This document shows, one piece after another, positions 36,421 to 47,421 of a stretch of DNA of 64,000 nucleotides; position 1 is the stretch's first letter; each line of letters opens with the position of its first letter. Below the pieces are notes generated by a model. The model saw nothing but the letters and a program-made list of their open reading frames with translations, did no database searches and was not told the origin of the DNA. A program made the position numbers and the translations under genes. Source of the stretch: Golubevia sp. BC0850 (lineage: Eukaryota; Basidiomycota; Exobasidiomycetes; Golubeviales; Golubeviaceae); contig JAAVVG010000004.1 of the NCBI GenBank assembly GCA_012976225.1, positions 1,054,001 through 1,118,000 on the forward strand, in the 5' to 3' direction.

Positions 36421-37491
36421 TTGAGAGGGGAGGGGGATTGAACCGGAAGGGGATTGTTGGGAAGAAGAGAGAGTAAAAAGAGAAGAAGAGAGAAAGGGGA
36501 GAGGATGAGGATGAGGGAAAGGGAAAGAAAATGAAAGAAGAAATTGCCTTTATATAGGCAAAGGGGTTCAAAAGAAGGAGGTCGAAAGTTTGTTCAACCT
36601 GCATTAGCCTTTCTACGCCCAACTACCCCCTCTTTTTCGCGCTTTTTCGAATCCCGAGACTGATTTGTATACAGGTTAGGAGGATTTGATATGAAATCGA
36701 TCGATCCGGAAAGCCTGTGGCTCAGAAATCCCGGTGAAACCTCAGCCTTCCACTCCTTTTGAACCTGTGTTTGCGGGTCTGCAGGGAGGTGACAGAAGTA
36801 GACCCGCCGTTTGACAGCTTTTGGAAGGTTATGCAATCCTTCTTTTTGAACTAACAAACATGTAGATGAGTGATATCGATTCCCCTTTCTCTTGTTGAGG
36901 GAGACTCTAATTGCTCCCTTCTTTCTTGGTGGTGACGCATTGGGATTGGTCAATTCGTAGATCTCCGAGGATTGCTTGATCCTTCCCCTGCCCTTCTAGA
37001 ACAGAGATTTGAAAGGATTCAATTGGAGAACTCTTTCAGTTGCTTCAAGTCGAGAGGAACCTCTTATCGCAAGTCTTGCGTAGCCTCACCTTTGATTTGC
37101 CACCGCATCTGTCCAAGCTCAAATCGTCTTCCTCAAATAGACTTCGAGGTTCTCTCCAACTTGGAAAGTTCAATCCATGGTATATAGCTATCAGCAAAAA
37201 GAGAATGTACAGTCGACATCTCGAAGTCGAATGAAAGATCTGTAAACCGTTGCTCACTTGTTCTAGCCATTTATATCTCAAGACGGAAGGACCTCGGGTC
37301 AGGGGTTAGGCGCAGGGTCCATGCATTAATAATACAGTCCGCGAAGAGATCCGAGATCTTGAAAGTTTGCAACTAAAATAAGAAACGAGGGATCCAACCT
37401 TTTTTCCGAAAAGGAAGTTGCTGAGCATCTGAGATTTGACTCTCTCTCACTTTCTCAAACTTCATCCGCTTCATCGTCATCCCCAATTTCA
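36421..37491. promoter_or_regulatory. Divergent intergenic region between hydrolase and GT90 gene
   Basis: About 1.07 kb with no credible exon. It should hold both promoters. The hydrolase side has a TATA-like element near 36548. The stretch before the GT90 start is C/T-rich. Confidence 0.45.
36544..36561 (-). promoter_or_regulatory. Palindromic TATA-like element of the hydrolase gene
   Basis: A TATATAAAG match on the minus strand lies about 130 bases upstream of the hydrolase ATG. It is embedded in a near-perfect palindrome, TTGCC...GGCAA. Such TATA boxes mark regulated rather than housekeeping promoters. No expression evidence is available. Confidence 0.4.
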
Positions 37492-39878
37492 ATGGCATCT
37501 CCATTCGATTCTCATTCTGATACAATGGCTACATCTCAATCTTCATCTTCAAACTCATCTGTCGAATCCTCGCCTTCACTATCAAGTTCACCTTTCCTAC
37601 CAACTACCTCAACCTCATCAATTCACCCACTCAAGAAACCTTCCACTTTCCAATCATTTCCCTATTATTTTCAACTTTTGTTCTCCTCAGCTTTCATTCT
37701 CTTCACTCTCTATTTCTCTTTGTTACCTGCTGATCATCTCCATCTCTCACCACCTCTTCCATCGGGACATCTTCCCGCTCTGACAAGAGCTCAAAGCAAT
37801 GACCTTACACTCAACGATCAGCGATGTCTGCAAGAGTTCCCTGCTTTTTATCAACAATTGGAGCTAAATTCAAAGGCTTGGATGTTTAAAGGTGGGATCA
37901 CGAGGAAAGAAGTTCAGAAGGCTAGGGATGGAGTGGATAAGAATTGGGGTCATGCCGTGAGTGTAGAGATAGCTGATGAAAAGGAGGAGCTTTTCAAAGG
38001 TTGGTGAGAATCGATCGTGGAGTCATGGAGGTATAGGGTCGAAAGGCGTGTTCGAGAGGAGTGCTTTTGAGAAGTTTTGATAAGCGGGAAGAGAAGGATT
38101 TAAGAAGTCCCATTCTACCGCCAACGTTTACCCTAGTCTCTCAACTCACTAGAGGCTCACGCAAAGAAGCCTTTCCTACTTCTTTTGACCTTTTGAAGTT
38201 CTGTTAGAGATTTTTTCGGAAGAGAGGGGCTCTGCTGTCAGGAAAGACTTGAGATGATCGAGTTCCAAGCTGTTCTCAACTCCTCAAGCTGATTAGCTGA
38301 TTGAAGGCTAGAAATCCAAACGAAACATGGAAATAGCTCCCGACTCAACACATCGAACCTCAGTTCCAGTTGCACAAGAACGCAAACCGACGAAAGTCAA
38401 ACTGTCAAAGTGGAGAGAAGTCGGCAAGGGGGATTCTTCGGACAAGAAATGAAAGCTCTCCAGAAAATCTTCTGAGCCTTGGGCCTTACTCCACCTTCTC
38501 CTTCTGCTTTCAGAGATTCCCAATTTTCTTGTTTTCTGATTGTTTCTCTTTCCCTCAATCTCACTCCTCTTTATCTACTTTCTATCAGGTCGTCGTCATC
38601 AAAGATGGTCAACTCTTTGTGAGTTGGACCCCTCTCTTTTTTTTCTCTCTTCTCACCTTCTCTGACACTCAAAATATCTCTGGTCTCCTTCAGATCCGAA
38701 GTACGCGAGAAGCAGGAGATGCCAGAATCTCCTCCCTTCTTCACACCCTACACAAAGCAATCACCTCAACTCCAACCTCCGATCCACTTCAAAAGCCTCT
38801 TCCACCAATCGAGCTAGTATTCTCCACAGCCGATCGAGATGGAATCTCTGCTAACGCAAAAGCAGGCTGGGCAATATCTAAGAGACTAGATGACGATTGG
38901 AGAAATGGAATTTGGTTGATGCCAGATTTCGGTTTCTCAGCTTGGATCTCAGCTGGTATTCCCTCGTTTCGAGAGTTTTTAATTCTAGCTTCTAAAGAGG
39001 AAGATATATATCCATGGGAACAGAAAGACGACAGAGCATTTTGGAGAGGGTTCGCTAATTTTTATGAGAGTAGGAAAAGTCTATTGGAGAACGCTGATTA
39101 TAGAAATGCGAGCAAGAGGATATGGTCAGATGTTAGACAGACGAATTTTCATGGTGGTGGAGAGGAGTTTGTTGAATTGGTTCCTATCAAGGACCACTGT
39201 AGGAGGAAATACTTGATTCACAGCGAGGGCAATAGTTATTCTGGGTGAGTGTAGTTGAGCAGAGATGGATGGTCGAGAGAATCGAGCTTACTGATGTTTT
39301 CTTCTCTTTCCTTTTCTAGTCGATCTAAGTATCTTCTCTCTTGCAACTCTGTTACAATAGCTCATAAACTCGAATGGACTCAACACTTCCATCCAGCTCT
39401 GAATTCAAATCCTGAATCTCCTCATCAAAATTATGTCGAATTACCTGGAAAGTACTTTCAGAATCTTGAATTTGGAGTTAAAGAACTCTGGGAATCAGAT
39501 GGCAAGAGTCTTCAGGGTACGAATTCTTCCAACTCAAATTCAGTCATGGCTGGAGAATCAAAGCAGGTTTTAGGAATGAACCCTGCTAAACAGATAGCGG
39601 ATAACGCCTCTAGAACTTTAAGAGATAGATACTTAACTCCTTCAGCTACTGCTTGCTACATCAGAGCTGCTTTGAGAGCTTATTCGGAAGTGATGATTCA
39701 TGAGAGTTGGGGTGTAAATGGAGTGGAGTTGAGAGAGGGGAATGGAGTTGAACCTGGTAGTGGGAAGGGGAAGAACTTTGGGAAAGGTGATGTAGAATAC
39801 GGGGTTTGGAATTTGGTGAGTAGGGGGAAGGATGGAGTGGCTGACCTCAAACAGAGAGGCTGCGGATCGACGACTTGA
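37492..39878 (+). CDS. GT90 (CAP10-like) glycosyltransferase
   Basis: This is a type II membrane glycosyltransferase of the Golgi/ER, in the family that includes Cryptococcus Cap10 and animal protein O-glucosyl/xylosyltransferases. Exon 1 (from 37492 to about 38000) gives a Ser-rich cytosolic tail, one membrane span near residues 60-80 (YYFQLLFSSAFILFTLYF) and a luminal stem. Later exons 38589-38618 (VVVIKDGQLF), 38694-39244 and 39320-39878 join in phase. They carry the family signs: ELVFSTADRD, WLMPDFGFSAW, WRGFANFYESRK, KYLIHSEGNSYSGRSKYLLSCNS and HFHPAL. The junction between exon 1 and 38589 is not solved: available donors leave phase 1 or 2 while the exon needs phase 0. A small exon between 38004 and 38588 is probably missed. 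The acceptor is a nucleotide-sugar-dependent glycan; which one cannot be told. Confidence 0.78.
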
Positions 39879-40316
39879 AGCTGATGACACGCTCTCTCCC
39901 CTCTCTGATCAGTTGGGGAGTCCAGAATGGGATTCTTGATTGGTTCTGGCTTCTCCAACTATTAGTATCGTTACGAGTCACCTTTCATTAGCAATACGCA
40001 AATCTACACTTTCATTTGCTTTAATGTTCACAGATTCTCTTCATGTTTGACACAACTTCATCGAGATCGAAGTTTGCAAGAAGAACAGAGTCAAGCCTGT
40101 AGCCTGTATTACCTATTGAGCGGGAAAAGGGATTCTCGCTTCTCGCTTAAAATTGAAGACAGGATGTGCGACAATCACGCAGATGAAAAATGAAGGATTG
40201 ACGATGTGGATTTATTTTTTTACTGAGATGACAAGGATGATTGACAGTAAAACTAGAAAAAGGGATCCCGGCTGAGAAGAGCAAGATCTTATGAAGCGAC
40301 AGCCACCGCTGATCCT
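39879..40316. other. Convergent intergenic region
   Basis: These 438 bases lie between the GT90 3' end and truncated F-box-like copy C. Nothing coding is recognised. Confidence 0.5.
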
Positions 40317-41000
40317 TCACCAAGGATACAAAAATGAGATAGTGGATACACAGATCTCATCCTTCATGGGATCGCCAACTGAAGAGGAAAGAGAGAACAC
40401 CGGGTTCAAAAAGAAGAGAAAGAAAATAGAGCAGCTACGTAAGAAAATGGCAAACACAAAACGAGGCGCACTCTTTGAGACCTCGAAAAAGATCTCATGG
40501 AGCTGAAACTCTCTGGCTCTTCTACTCACCCAGCTCTCCAAGCTCCAACTTTCTCAAAAGTATTCTCTTACTTTTGAAGACTTCCAACTCTTCAAGCATC
40601 TCTCTTCCAAATTGTTGTGTCGGTTGAAGTGCCTGGCCTGCTCCCATGCACGTCGACTGGTACAACTGGTACTGCAATAGTTCTCAGATTGCGAAAACGG
40701 TTCGATTGTAGAAGCCTAGCTATAAAAGTCTTCTCTGAAATCGAACGTGATGACACCATCTTCGATGTAGGTATAACAGTAAGGCACGTGAAGAATTTCT
40801 ACGTTTGGCGGTGGGTTAATTTCAAGACAACTGACCAGAGAATTAAGATCATAAAGATTCAACGAAAAGATTTTGATAGCTTTGAAGACTGAGTAATTGG
40901 TAGAGCTTAAATCACTGGGATCAAACCAGGTATTGACTTGGCGCAGGTGTTTCAGCGTATGGAGACTAAGAGGCAAACCTGACTAGCAGCTTGAGTGAAG
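40317..41000 (-). pseudogene. F-box-like family protein, copy C (C-terminal third only)
   Basis: Only the C-terminal part is present. It begins near SLHTLKHLRQV (copy B SLHLCRGLKNVRYV) and runs through YSVFKAIKIFSL, VEILHVPYCYTYI and FDFREDFY, matching copy B piece by piece. The frame breaks after FYS near 40716, resumes as NLRTIAVPVVPVDVHG, breaks again and resumes as MLEELEVFKSKRILLRKLELGELG. It then splices through a 151-base intron (40379-40529) to a last exon coding VGDPMKDEICVST...LYPW. The intron sits at the same place and phase as in copy B and is unusually similar to it. The F-box-like N-terminus is absent upstream. It is a decayed, 5'-truncated duplicate. Confidence 0.7.
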
Positions 41001-41459
41001 ACTTGTTTTGTCCCTCGATTTCTGAAGCGAACAAATTACAAACGAAAAATTGTCTGGCTTTGAGGAAGCTGGATAAATTGGAGTCGGAAAGGAAGTGGAC
41101 GTGAAGACCCAAAACACCTAAGAATGAGTTGCGGGAGAAAGAGGCTGATGCCAGAGAAAAGACAACGACAAGGCAAAAATCAAACGAAAATTTTTCAAGG
41201 AAGGAGAAAAAAAGAGCAGACGGTCAGGCAGAACTTGTGAGAAGGGGTAAAGGAGACAAAGGGGAGCGTATCTAGAACAGGCATTGTCAGAGATACAATC
41301 AGAGCCACTGCGATCGAATTTTTAGTTTAATCTGGTATGATGCCTTCGAGCATTTACTCCTTGCATGAAGCCAGGCATCTGCTTCCAACTGCCCGTCAGC
41401 GTCAGGGTCGTACTTGTCAGATCTACTGCTTTCAAGAGAGTACTCTCTACCTTTGCATA
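41001..41459. other. Intergenic, possible remnant of copy C
   Basis: No intact coding exon. On the minus strand a stretch near 41060-41100 (NLSSFLKARQ) may be a degenerate continuation of copy C, but I could not align it with confidence. Confidence 0.3.
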
Positions 41460-42636
41460 TTAACCCACATTGATCCACTGCCTTTTGATGTAGCTCGTTG
41501 ATTTTTTCTGTGGTGTCAATCCTGTTGGCTTGAAAGTAATTGAACGTAGCCTTCCAGGATTGTCTGAGTCAAGACTAAGGAGAGTGAATAGATCGGGTTT
41601 GCAAGCTACAGGCTGCATGTTGTGATGTCTAAGAAGGCAATGAAGGACCCGTTGCAATCGAAGCGAAGGTGATAGGAATGAGGGTTCAGTTTGTGCCCAA
41701 CGATCTTTTTGAGACGATATCGATTCTCTTCTCAAGAGGGTTTACCTTTTTCGCATGTTTCTCATTCCAGCAACTATCAAAGTAAAGACAAATCACTCTC
41801 TTTGGATCATCTCCATTTGCATCTGAAGCTTTCACAGTATGGCAGCATGCGCCACCTAGTCCTCCATCGTTTCTGACCTTTTTGAGTGGACCATCAACTA
41901 CAGAATGACTCAGTACACTGAAGACACTGTCCACGTCTTTCTCGTCTTCAAAGAAGAGCCTGTATGTAAAGAAAGAAGTGTTGACTTAGAAGAGAGAAGG
42001 GTAGTGGAACATTCTGTTCCATGAATCTATTTCTCGCGCCTTTCCCCCTGAACTTGCCTTCTCGCTTTCGCGACAAGACATGAACTCACCACTTTCCGCG
42101 TGTCATTCCCGATTCTTCCCCGATAGTTCTCAGTCGATCATAGAAGCCGTCCTTCACTTCTTTCCTGTTGAAGTTTTGATTGAAAAGGGACGAAAACCTC
42201 CAGATCAGATAGCTGAGTCGCTCACTTGCTTCACATATACTCACATAGCTGCGGTCTTTGTTACACCTGGAGGCAATTCTTTTCTTCCCTGTCTTGCGAC
42301 GCTCGCCAACTTTTTCTCAGTCTGCTCTAGAGCTGAGACCGCTTGGCCTATCGCTTCCATCAGCTCTGGATCATCGATGTCCCCCGTATCCGGCTCAATG
42401 GAGCCTACAAATCCTCGAGATTCTACCCAAATCCACCCATCAGATGTCTTACTAGGGAGCCAAAGACGGAAAGATAGGGACAAAGGGTCAGTCGCTGGCA
42501 AGAAAAGATCTTGGTTTCGTCCGTCTTACCTTGTGCTAGGCGAATTCTTTGACAGAAAAGTCGAAAGAGAAGTGAACTTGCTCCAGCATGTGCGGATACC
42601 TGAAGAAAGAGACGGACCAGAAATGAATATGCTCAT
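41460..42636 (-). CDS. Bles03/DUF1917 domain protein, one junction unresolved
   Basis: Exons 42530-42636, 42245-42451, 42090-42164 and 41746-41959 join in phase. They show the DUF1917 (BLES03/C11orf68-like, an eIF4E-like fold) pattern: FTSLSTFLSKN, DGWIWVES, MTRGKWLFFED, VDSVFSVLSHSVVDGPLKKV and RVICLYFDSCWNEKHAKK. The C-terminal segment 41460 to about 41700 (RVLHCLLRHHNM, VACKPDLFTLLSLDSDNPGRL) clearly continues the family. However, no AG acceptor after the gtaaac donor at 41745 restores its frame. Either a non-canonical intron, a frameshift or a sequence error lies at 41630-41745. The biological role of the family is poorly known. The ATG at 42636 is the simplest start; an upstream exon cannot be excluded. 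Confidence 0.6.
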
Positions 42637-42941
42637 CTTGTGGCTAAGGTGAAACGTTGTTTGGAAAACCTCGAAGAAGTGTCGACGTCGGCTGCGCAGA
42701 CAAGCTCCCCAGAAGTCAAATCAACCGTGATCCAAATCCAAATACGAGATCGATGCTGTTCGATGTTTCAATTTGTGAAATTACAAGAAGAGAGAAACCC
42801 CAATGGATTTGATTTTTCTCAATCTTTCCTCCATTTCCTTCTCCCTCCCCATCAATCCTTCACAGTCTTCCAATTGTTTTTCATGATTCTCCGGTTTATT
42901 TTATTTGTTTTCTTTTCTCCCCTGATTCATTGCTTCCGAGC
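42637..42941. other. Short intergenic region between Bles03-like gene and proteasome alpha1
   Basis: These 305 bases between tandem minus-strand genes contain the 3' flank of proteasome alpha1 and the leader of the Bles03-like gene. No exon was confirmed, though a missed 5' exon of the latter could lie here. Confidence 0.4.
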
Positions 42942-44433
42942 TTAATCCTTCTCCGCCAACTTTTCCAAAACCACACTCAATTCCTCTTCACTCATAGTTC
43001 TAAACCTCAATTCCCTTTCAACGTCTTTTCCCACCCCTTCTTTCTTTCCATCCAAACCACTCTTATCTTTCTCTTTCATTTCAACATCCCCACCCTGTCC
43101 ACCTTCATTCAAACTCTTAACTTTCTCCACCAATTCCTTATTTTCACCTTCTTTAAATCCATGAAATTCGACTCCTAAACCAGGTAAAGCATCCGAATAA
43201 ATACTTTCAAAAGCCAAGGATCCACCAACGATTCCAACTTCAATTTCATTAGCTTTTAAATCCTGAGCTAAAACCGTACTCAAAGTAGTCAAAGCCAATT
43301 CTAAAACCTGTTCCTTATTCATACTTTTAACCAATTTCTCAGCTTCAATTACAGCTTGATCATTTGCAGAAGTACCAGTGCCTTCAACCTCACTAACATC
43401 AGGTAAAACAGCATCAGAACTAACGGAACTATTTCCACCTTTTTTGAAATGTTTTTCCAAAAAGTTGATGGCTTCAGTTTGTTTAGTTCCAGCTGCAGTA
43501 GCTCTGAAACCTACATAATAACCAGCAGGATCGATCTTAAAGATTTGTGGACCTTTGGATGGATTTGGATCTAAACCTATTAAAATGATTGAAATCCCTA
43601 AAGGTCTCATGGCTGCACGTTGAGTATAAACTTGATTGATGTTGGCTAATCTTTTGGCTAAAACGTCTGGAGTGATGGGATAACCATATTTGTAATTGTA
43701 TTCTGCTGCTTCTGAACGAGCACGTTGGACTTGAGAACGAGCGTCGGCTTTGAGAAGAAAGGGAAGGAGAGATGGGAGGAAGGTGAGTTGAACAACTAGC
43801 AGAGGTGGCCTGCCTTCCGATCTGGGATGGAATTGGTTTGGGTCTTCTTTTATCAGATCAGAAATCTTTCTTGAGGAAAGCTTGCTTCTTTGAATTGCTT
43901 TAGTCTACCTCTGGGGAGATTAGGTGGACGATCAGATAGCAACGTCATGTCACTTTCATCTTTCCATCTCACGTCCAAGAGCTCCCCCTTCTACTTCCAG
44001 CTGGTATATCTATTCAGGTTAAGATCACCCTCGACTCTGTTGCTTCTAGCATCCCCGAATCACGACTGTATCTACCAGCATCTCGCAGCAACTTGTCTAA
44101 TCACTCACCAATCCTCCCAGTGACTACGCAACCGATCTCATTTGTGATGTTGAAGATGTGAGTGACAGTGCTAGCATCTAGTAATTTATCCTGATAGAAA
44201 GTGATAAGGTGTAGGTATAGGTCAGAGGTGAGAGTGAGAGGACAGTTGTAGATTGAGTTAGAGTTACTCACAGGAACCTTCTTCTGAGTTGCAACTACGC
44301 AACAATCTTTACCTTTGATGGCAACTGAGGTTAGACCAGCAGCAGAGATTGCCTTGAAAGCGTATTCGACTTGATAAAGTCTACCATCCGGAGAGAAAAC
44401 TGTTAAGTATCGATCATAGGAAGATCGTGACAT
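42942..44433 (-). CDS. SCL1: 20S proteasome subunit alpha1 (SCL1/PSMA6)
   Basis: Exons 44272-44433, 44109-44190 and 42942-43747 join in phase to 349 residues. The N-terminus [25 protein letters not shown] is the alpha-subunit gate signature in its alpha1 form. [60 protein letters not shown] and [23 protein letters not shown] then follow yeast Scl1 and human PSMA6. The subunit is structural: it forms the outer ring gate and has no catalytic Thr. It is about 100 residues longer than yeast Scl1 (252). The excess is one acidic Ser-rich insert after EKHFKKG and a Lys/Glu-rich block near the C-terminus ([19 protein letters not shown]). Intron 2 is long at 361 nt. It is divergent from NOP56. Confidence 0.92.
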
Positions 44434-44738
44434 GATTGAGTTGAGTTGCAAGTGAGAGTGAGTTGCTGTTGCTTGCTTTTCAAGTGAGTTCAAGTCTTGC
44501 AGTTGAAATTGTGAGTCAGTTTGAACGACGACTAATGAATCAAAAGAGAATGTTGTTTGATGTCAAAGAGGCTTCGATCAAGCGATCAAGCTGACGACTT
44601 GGGTGGGCGATACAGTCTATCCTCTTCGTGCGCCGCCAGCTTCAGCTTCAGCTAGAATCGCCATGGCAGAAGAGATGGAAAAATCTTGACCACCACCCGA
44701 ACTCGACGACCTTTCCTCCATCTTTTCAATTTTCAACG
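44434..44738. promoter_or_regulatory. Divergent promoter of proteasome alpha1 and NOP56
   Basis: A 305-bp shared region between two housekeeping genes. No TATA box and no yeast PACE motif (GGTGGCAAA) are visible. Direct TTGAA/TTGCAA-like words occur near the SCL1 start. Confidence 0.45.
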
Positions 44739-46949
44739 ATGGCTTCTTCACCTTCTCACATTCTTTTTGAATGTGCTACAGGATGTGCCATCTTCTCAAC
44801 TCATCAAACCGAAGAAATCGGTAACAAGACGAAAGCAGTAGCAGATTCCATTAAGGATTTGAATTCTTTCGGTAGAATGGTCAGGTTGGTCTCTTTCAGC
44901 CCTTTTAAGAACGCTTTGGACGCTTTACAGGCTTGTTTGGATATCTCTGAAGGTTAGTGTCCGGTAAATGGAGAGGAGATTGGATGGTGGGGTTGCACAG
45001 AGAGAGAGAGAGGTGCAAGCGAGTAGCAGAGAGGGCAAGAAGAAATGAGACAGATGGAGCTTCTGATGCTCTGTTCTCTTCTCTGCTTCAATGAGATCAT
45101 TGGTAGTAATGATTGGGATTTGAAATCTGATTCCAAAACTGCAATCTTCTCATCCAATCCATTCCAATCCAATCCAATCAGGTGTGTTAAACGACCACTT
45201 GAAATCTCTCATCACTCAAAACCTATCTTCATCCAAGAAATCCAAAACTCCAATCCTATTAGGAGTTTCAGAGAGAGGCTTAGCAGGTTCAATCGTTTCA
45301 GAATTAGGAGTTCAATGTGATACAGGAGAGAGAACTTTGGAACTTCTTCGAGGAATAAGATTACATGCTTCACAATTATTGAAAGGAATGTCAGAAGGTG
45401 ATTTATCAAAAGCTCAATTAGGTCTAGGACATTCCTATTCTCGATCCAAAGTTAAATTCAATGTAAACCGTTCAGATAATATGATCATTCAAGCGATTGC
45501 ATTATTAGACGTCTTAGATAAAGATGTTAACACTTTTTCAATGAGAGTTAGAGAATGGTATGGTTGGCATTTCCCTGAACTTGTTAAATTGATCAATGAC
45601 AATTTGGTTTATTCTAAACTTGTGGTTTTCATCAAGAATAAGGAAAGATTGACTGAAGAGGATTTAGACGAATTGACTGAACTTTTAGATGGAGATGAGA
45701 ACAATGCTAAGAATATTCTTGATGCTTCTAGAGCTAGTATGGGAACTGAAATTGGTGATCAGGATATGTTAAATATTGGCCATTTCGCTGAAAGAGTGGT
45801 TCAATTGGCTGAATATAGAAAGAGTATGCATAAATACTTGGTGGAGAAGATGCATTTGGTTGCTCCTAACGTGAGTCTTTCTTCCCCATTCAACATCTTC
45901 AAACTCGTTTTGGTCCTTATTCTAAGACCCCAACATCAACTCTTGGTCGCCTTTCTCATCAAACTTGCTGACCTTTTCGCTCTACCTCTCTCCTTCTCTC
46001 ATCTCCCCCTCTTCTAGTTGTCGGCTCTTATCGGAGAAACCATTGGAGCTCGTCTAATCTCACACGCCGGATCTCTTACCAACTTAGCCAAATACCCAGC
46101 TTCAACCGTTCAAATCTTAGGAGCAGAAAAAGCTTTGTTCCGAGCTTTGAAAACCAAAGGAAACACACCAAAGTATGGTCTTCTTTATCATGCCTCTGCA
46201 ATCGCAAGAGCCGCTCCAAAAAACAAAGGTAGAATGTCAAGATTCGTTGCCAATAAGATCTCGATCGCTTCTAGAATCGATTGTTTCTCTGATAAACCTA
46301 CCAACAAGTTTGGAGAGGTTTTACATCTTCAAGTAGAAGAAAGGTTACAGTTTTATGAAACTGGGAAAGCTCCTGGTAAAAATTCGGACGCTATGAAGAA
46401 AGCCATTGAAAGCATTGAGGAGGAAGCTGGAGATTTAATGGAGGTGGATAAGGAGGATGATGAGGATGACGAGGATGAGGAAATGCAAATGCCAGATGCT
46501 GTTGGGGTTCATGATCCTGCTGATGATAAGAACAGTAAGAAGGAAAAGAAAGATAAGAAGGAGAAGAAGGAAAAGAAGAGTAAGAGTAAGAGTGGGGATA
46601 AGGTGAGTTTGTTCTTTGCTTTGGATTACTACCTAGCTTTGAGAAGAGTTCTTTTCTTTCCCGACCAGTGACTTCTTCTTCGATTTTCTTTTCAAATACT
46701 CACATTCTCTAAACAATTGCTGACCTTTTCTTTCTCTTGTCATTCTCTTCGCGCTTCTTCTATCACTCTCCTTTCTTTTCTTCAAATCGAAACCAGGAGA
46801 GCAAAGACGCGGTCAAAGCAGCTGAAAAGGCAGCCAAGAAGGCAGCTAAGAAAGCTCGCAAAAGTGAAGGAGCTGAAGTTGGAGACATTTCAACTTCTTC
46901 GAAGAAGGACAAATCTGAGAAGAAGAAGAAAGACAAGAAGGACAAGTAA
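44739..46949 (+). CDS. NOP56: NOP56, core protein of box C/D snoRNPs
   Basis: Exons 44739-44952, 45182-45870, 46018-46602 and 46797-46949 join in phase to 546 residues. Nop56 pairs with Nop58, fibrillarin and Snu13 to guide 2'-O-methylation and pre-rRNA processing in the nucleolus. The match to human NOP56 is very strong: [64 protein letters not shown], then the Nop domain [34 protein letters not shown] and ASRIDCFS. The tail is a long Asp/Glu block followed by [14 protein letters not shown]-type lysine repeats, the usual KKE/D tail of Nop56/58. Introns were scanned for C/D snoRNA boxes; no convincing pair was found. Confidence 0.95.
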
Positions 46950-47421
46950 ACCTGGATTTCCCTCGTTTCTCGCTCTTGAAAGTCTCTTCTCTCGCCAAGC
47001 CTTTCTCACTTCTTTGTTGTTCTTTTGTTTATTCTAGACCTTTTCTCTTTGTTCAGATCCTTGTTCTTCCACTCTTTCACTTCCGCGCCCCTTCCTTCTT
47101 TCCTTTAATCCCCCTTCAAAAGTTCAGATCTTGTATTATTCTACCCCCAACCCTTTTTTTCTTTCTTTTCTTTTCCTCGCTTTGTTTCCCCCATGATATG
47201 GCATGTTCTTCAAAAGGAGGCTTCTCAAATCACAAAAAATGCACATAATTTTTCTCACATCAGTATTCTGCAGACTGCCTGTTGCCTATTGCCTATGGAT
47301 TCAAGATCTCAAAGACTTGAAGCCCTTGCTCGCCACGATTTGGAAGGAAAAGAGTACACCAGTGAACGAGCTTCCCGAGAAGAGGTCTTATCACCTTGAA
47401 CTATACCCTACACTCGTCGAA
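46950..47421. other. Intergenic between NOP56 and the Rossmann-fold gene
   Basis: These 472 bases begin with a strongly pyrimidine-rich NOP56 3' flank. The part after about 47193 is open in several frames, and an ATG at 47203 is in frame with the next gene. An extended N-terminus there is possible but looks non-conserved. Confidence 0.4.

Noticed and set aside
36635-36665. tRNA-like TTCGAATCCC box
   Set aside because: No A box, acceptor stem or anticodon arm can be folded around it. No convincing tRNA was found in the window.
44953-46796. Intron-encoded box C/D snoRNAs in NOP56
   Set aside because: RTGATGA-like and CTGA words occur in intron 1 but are about 20 bases apart and lack the terminal stem, too close for a C/D snoRNA.
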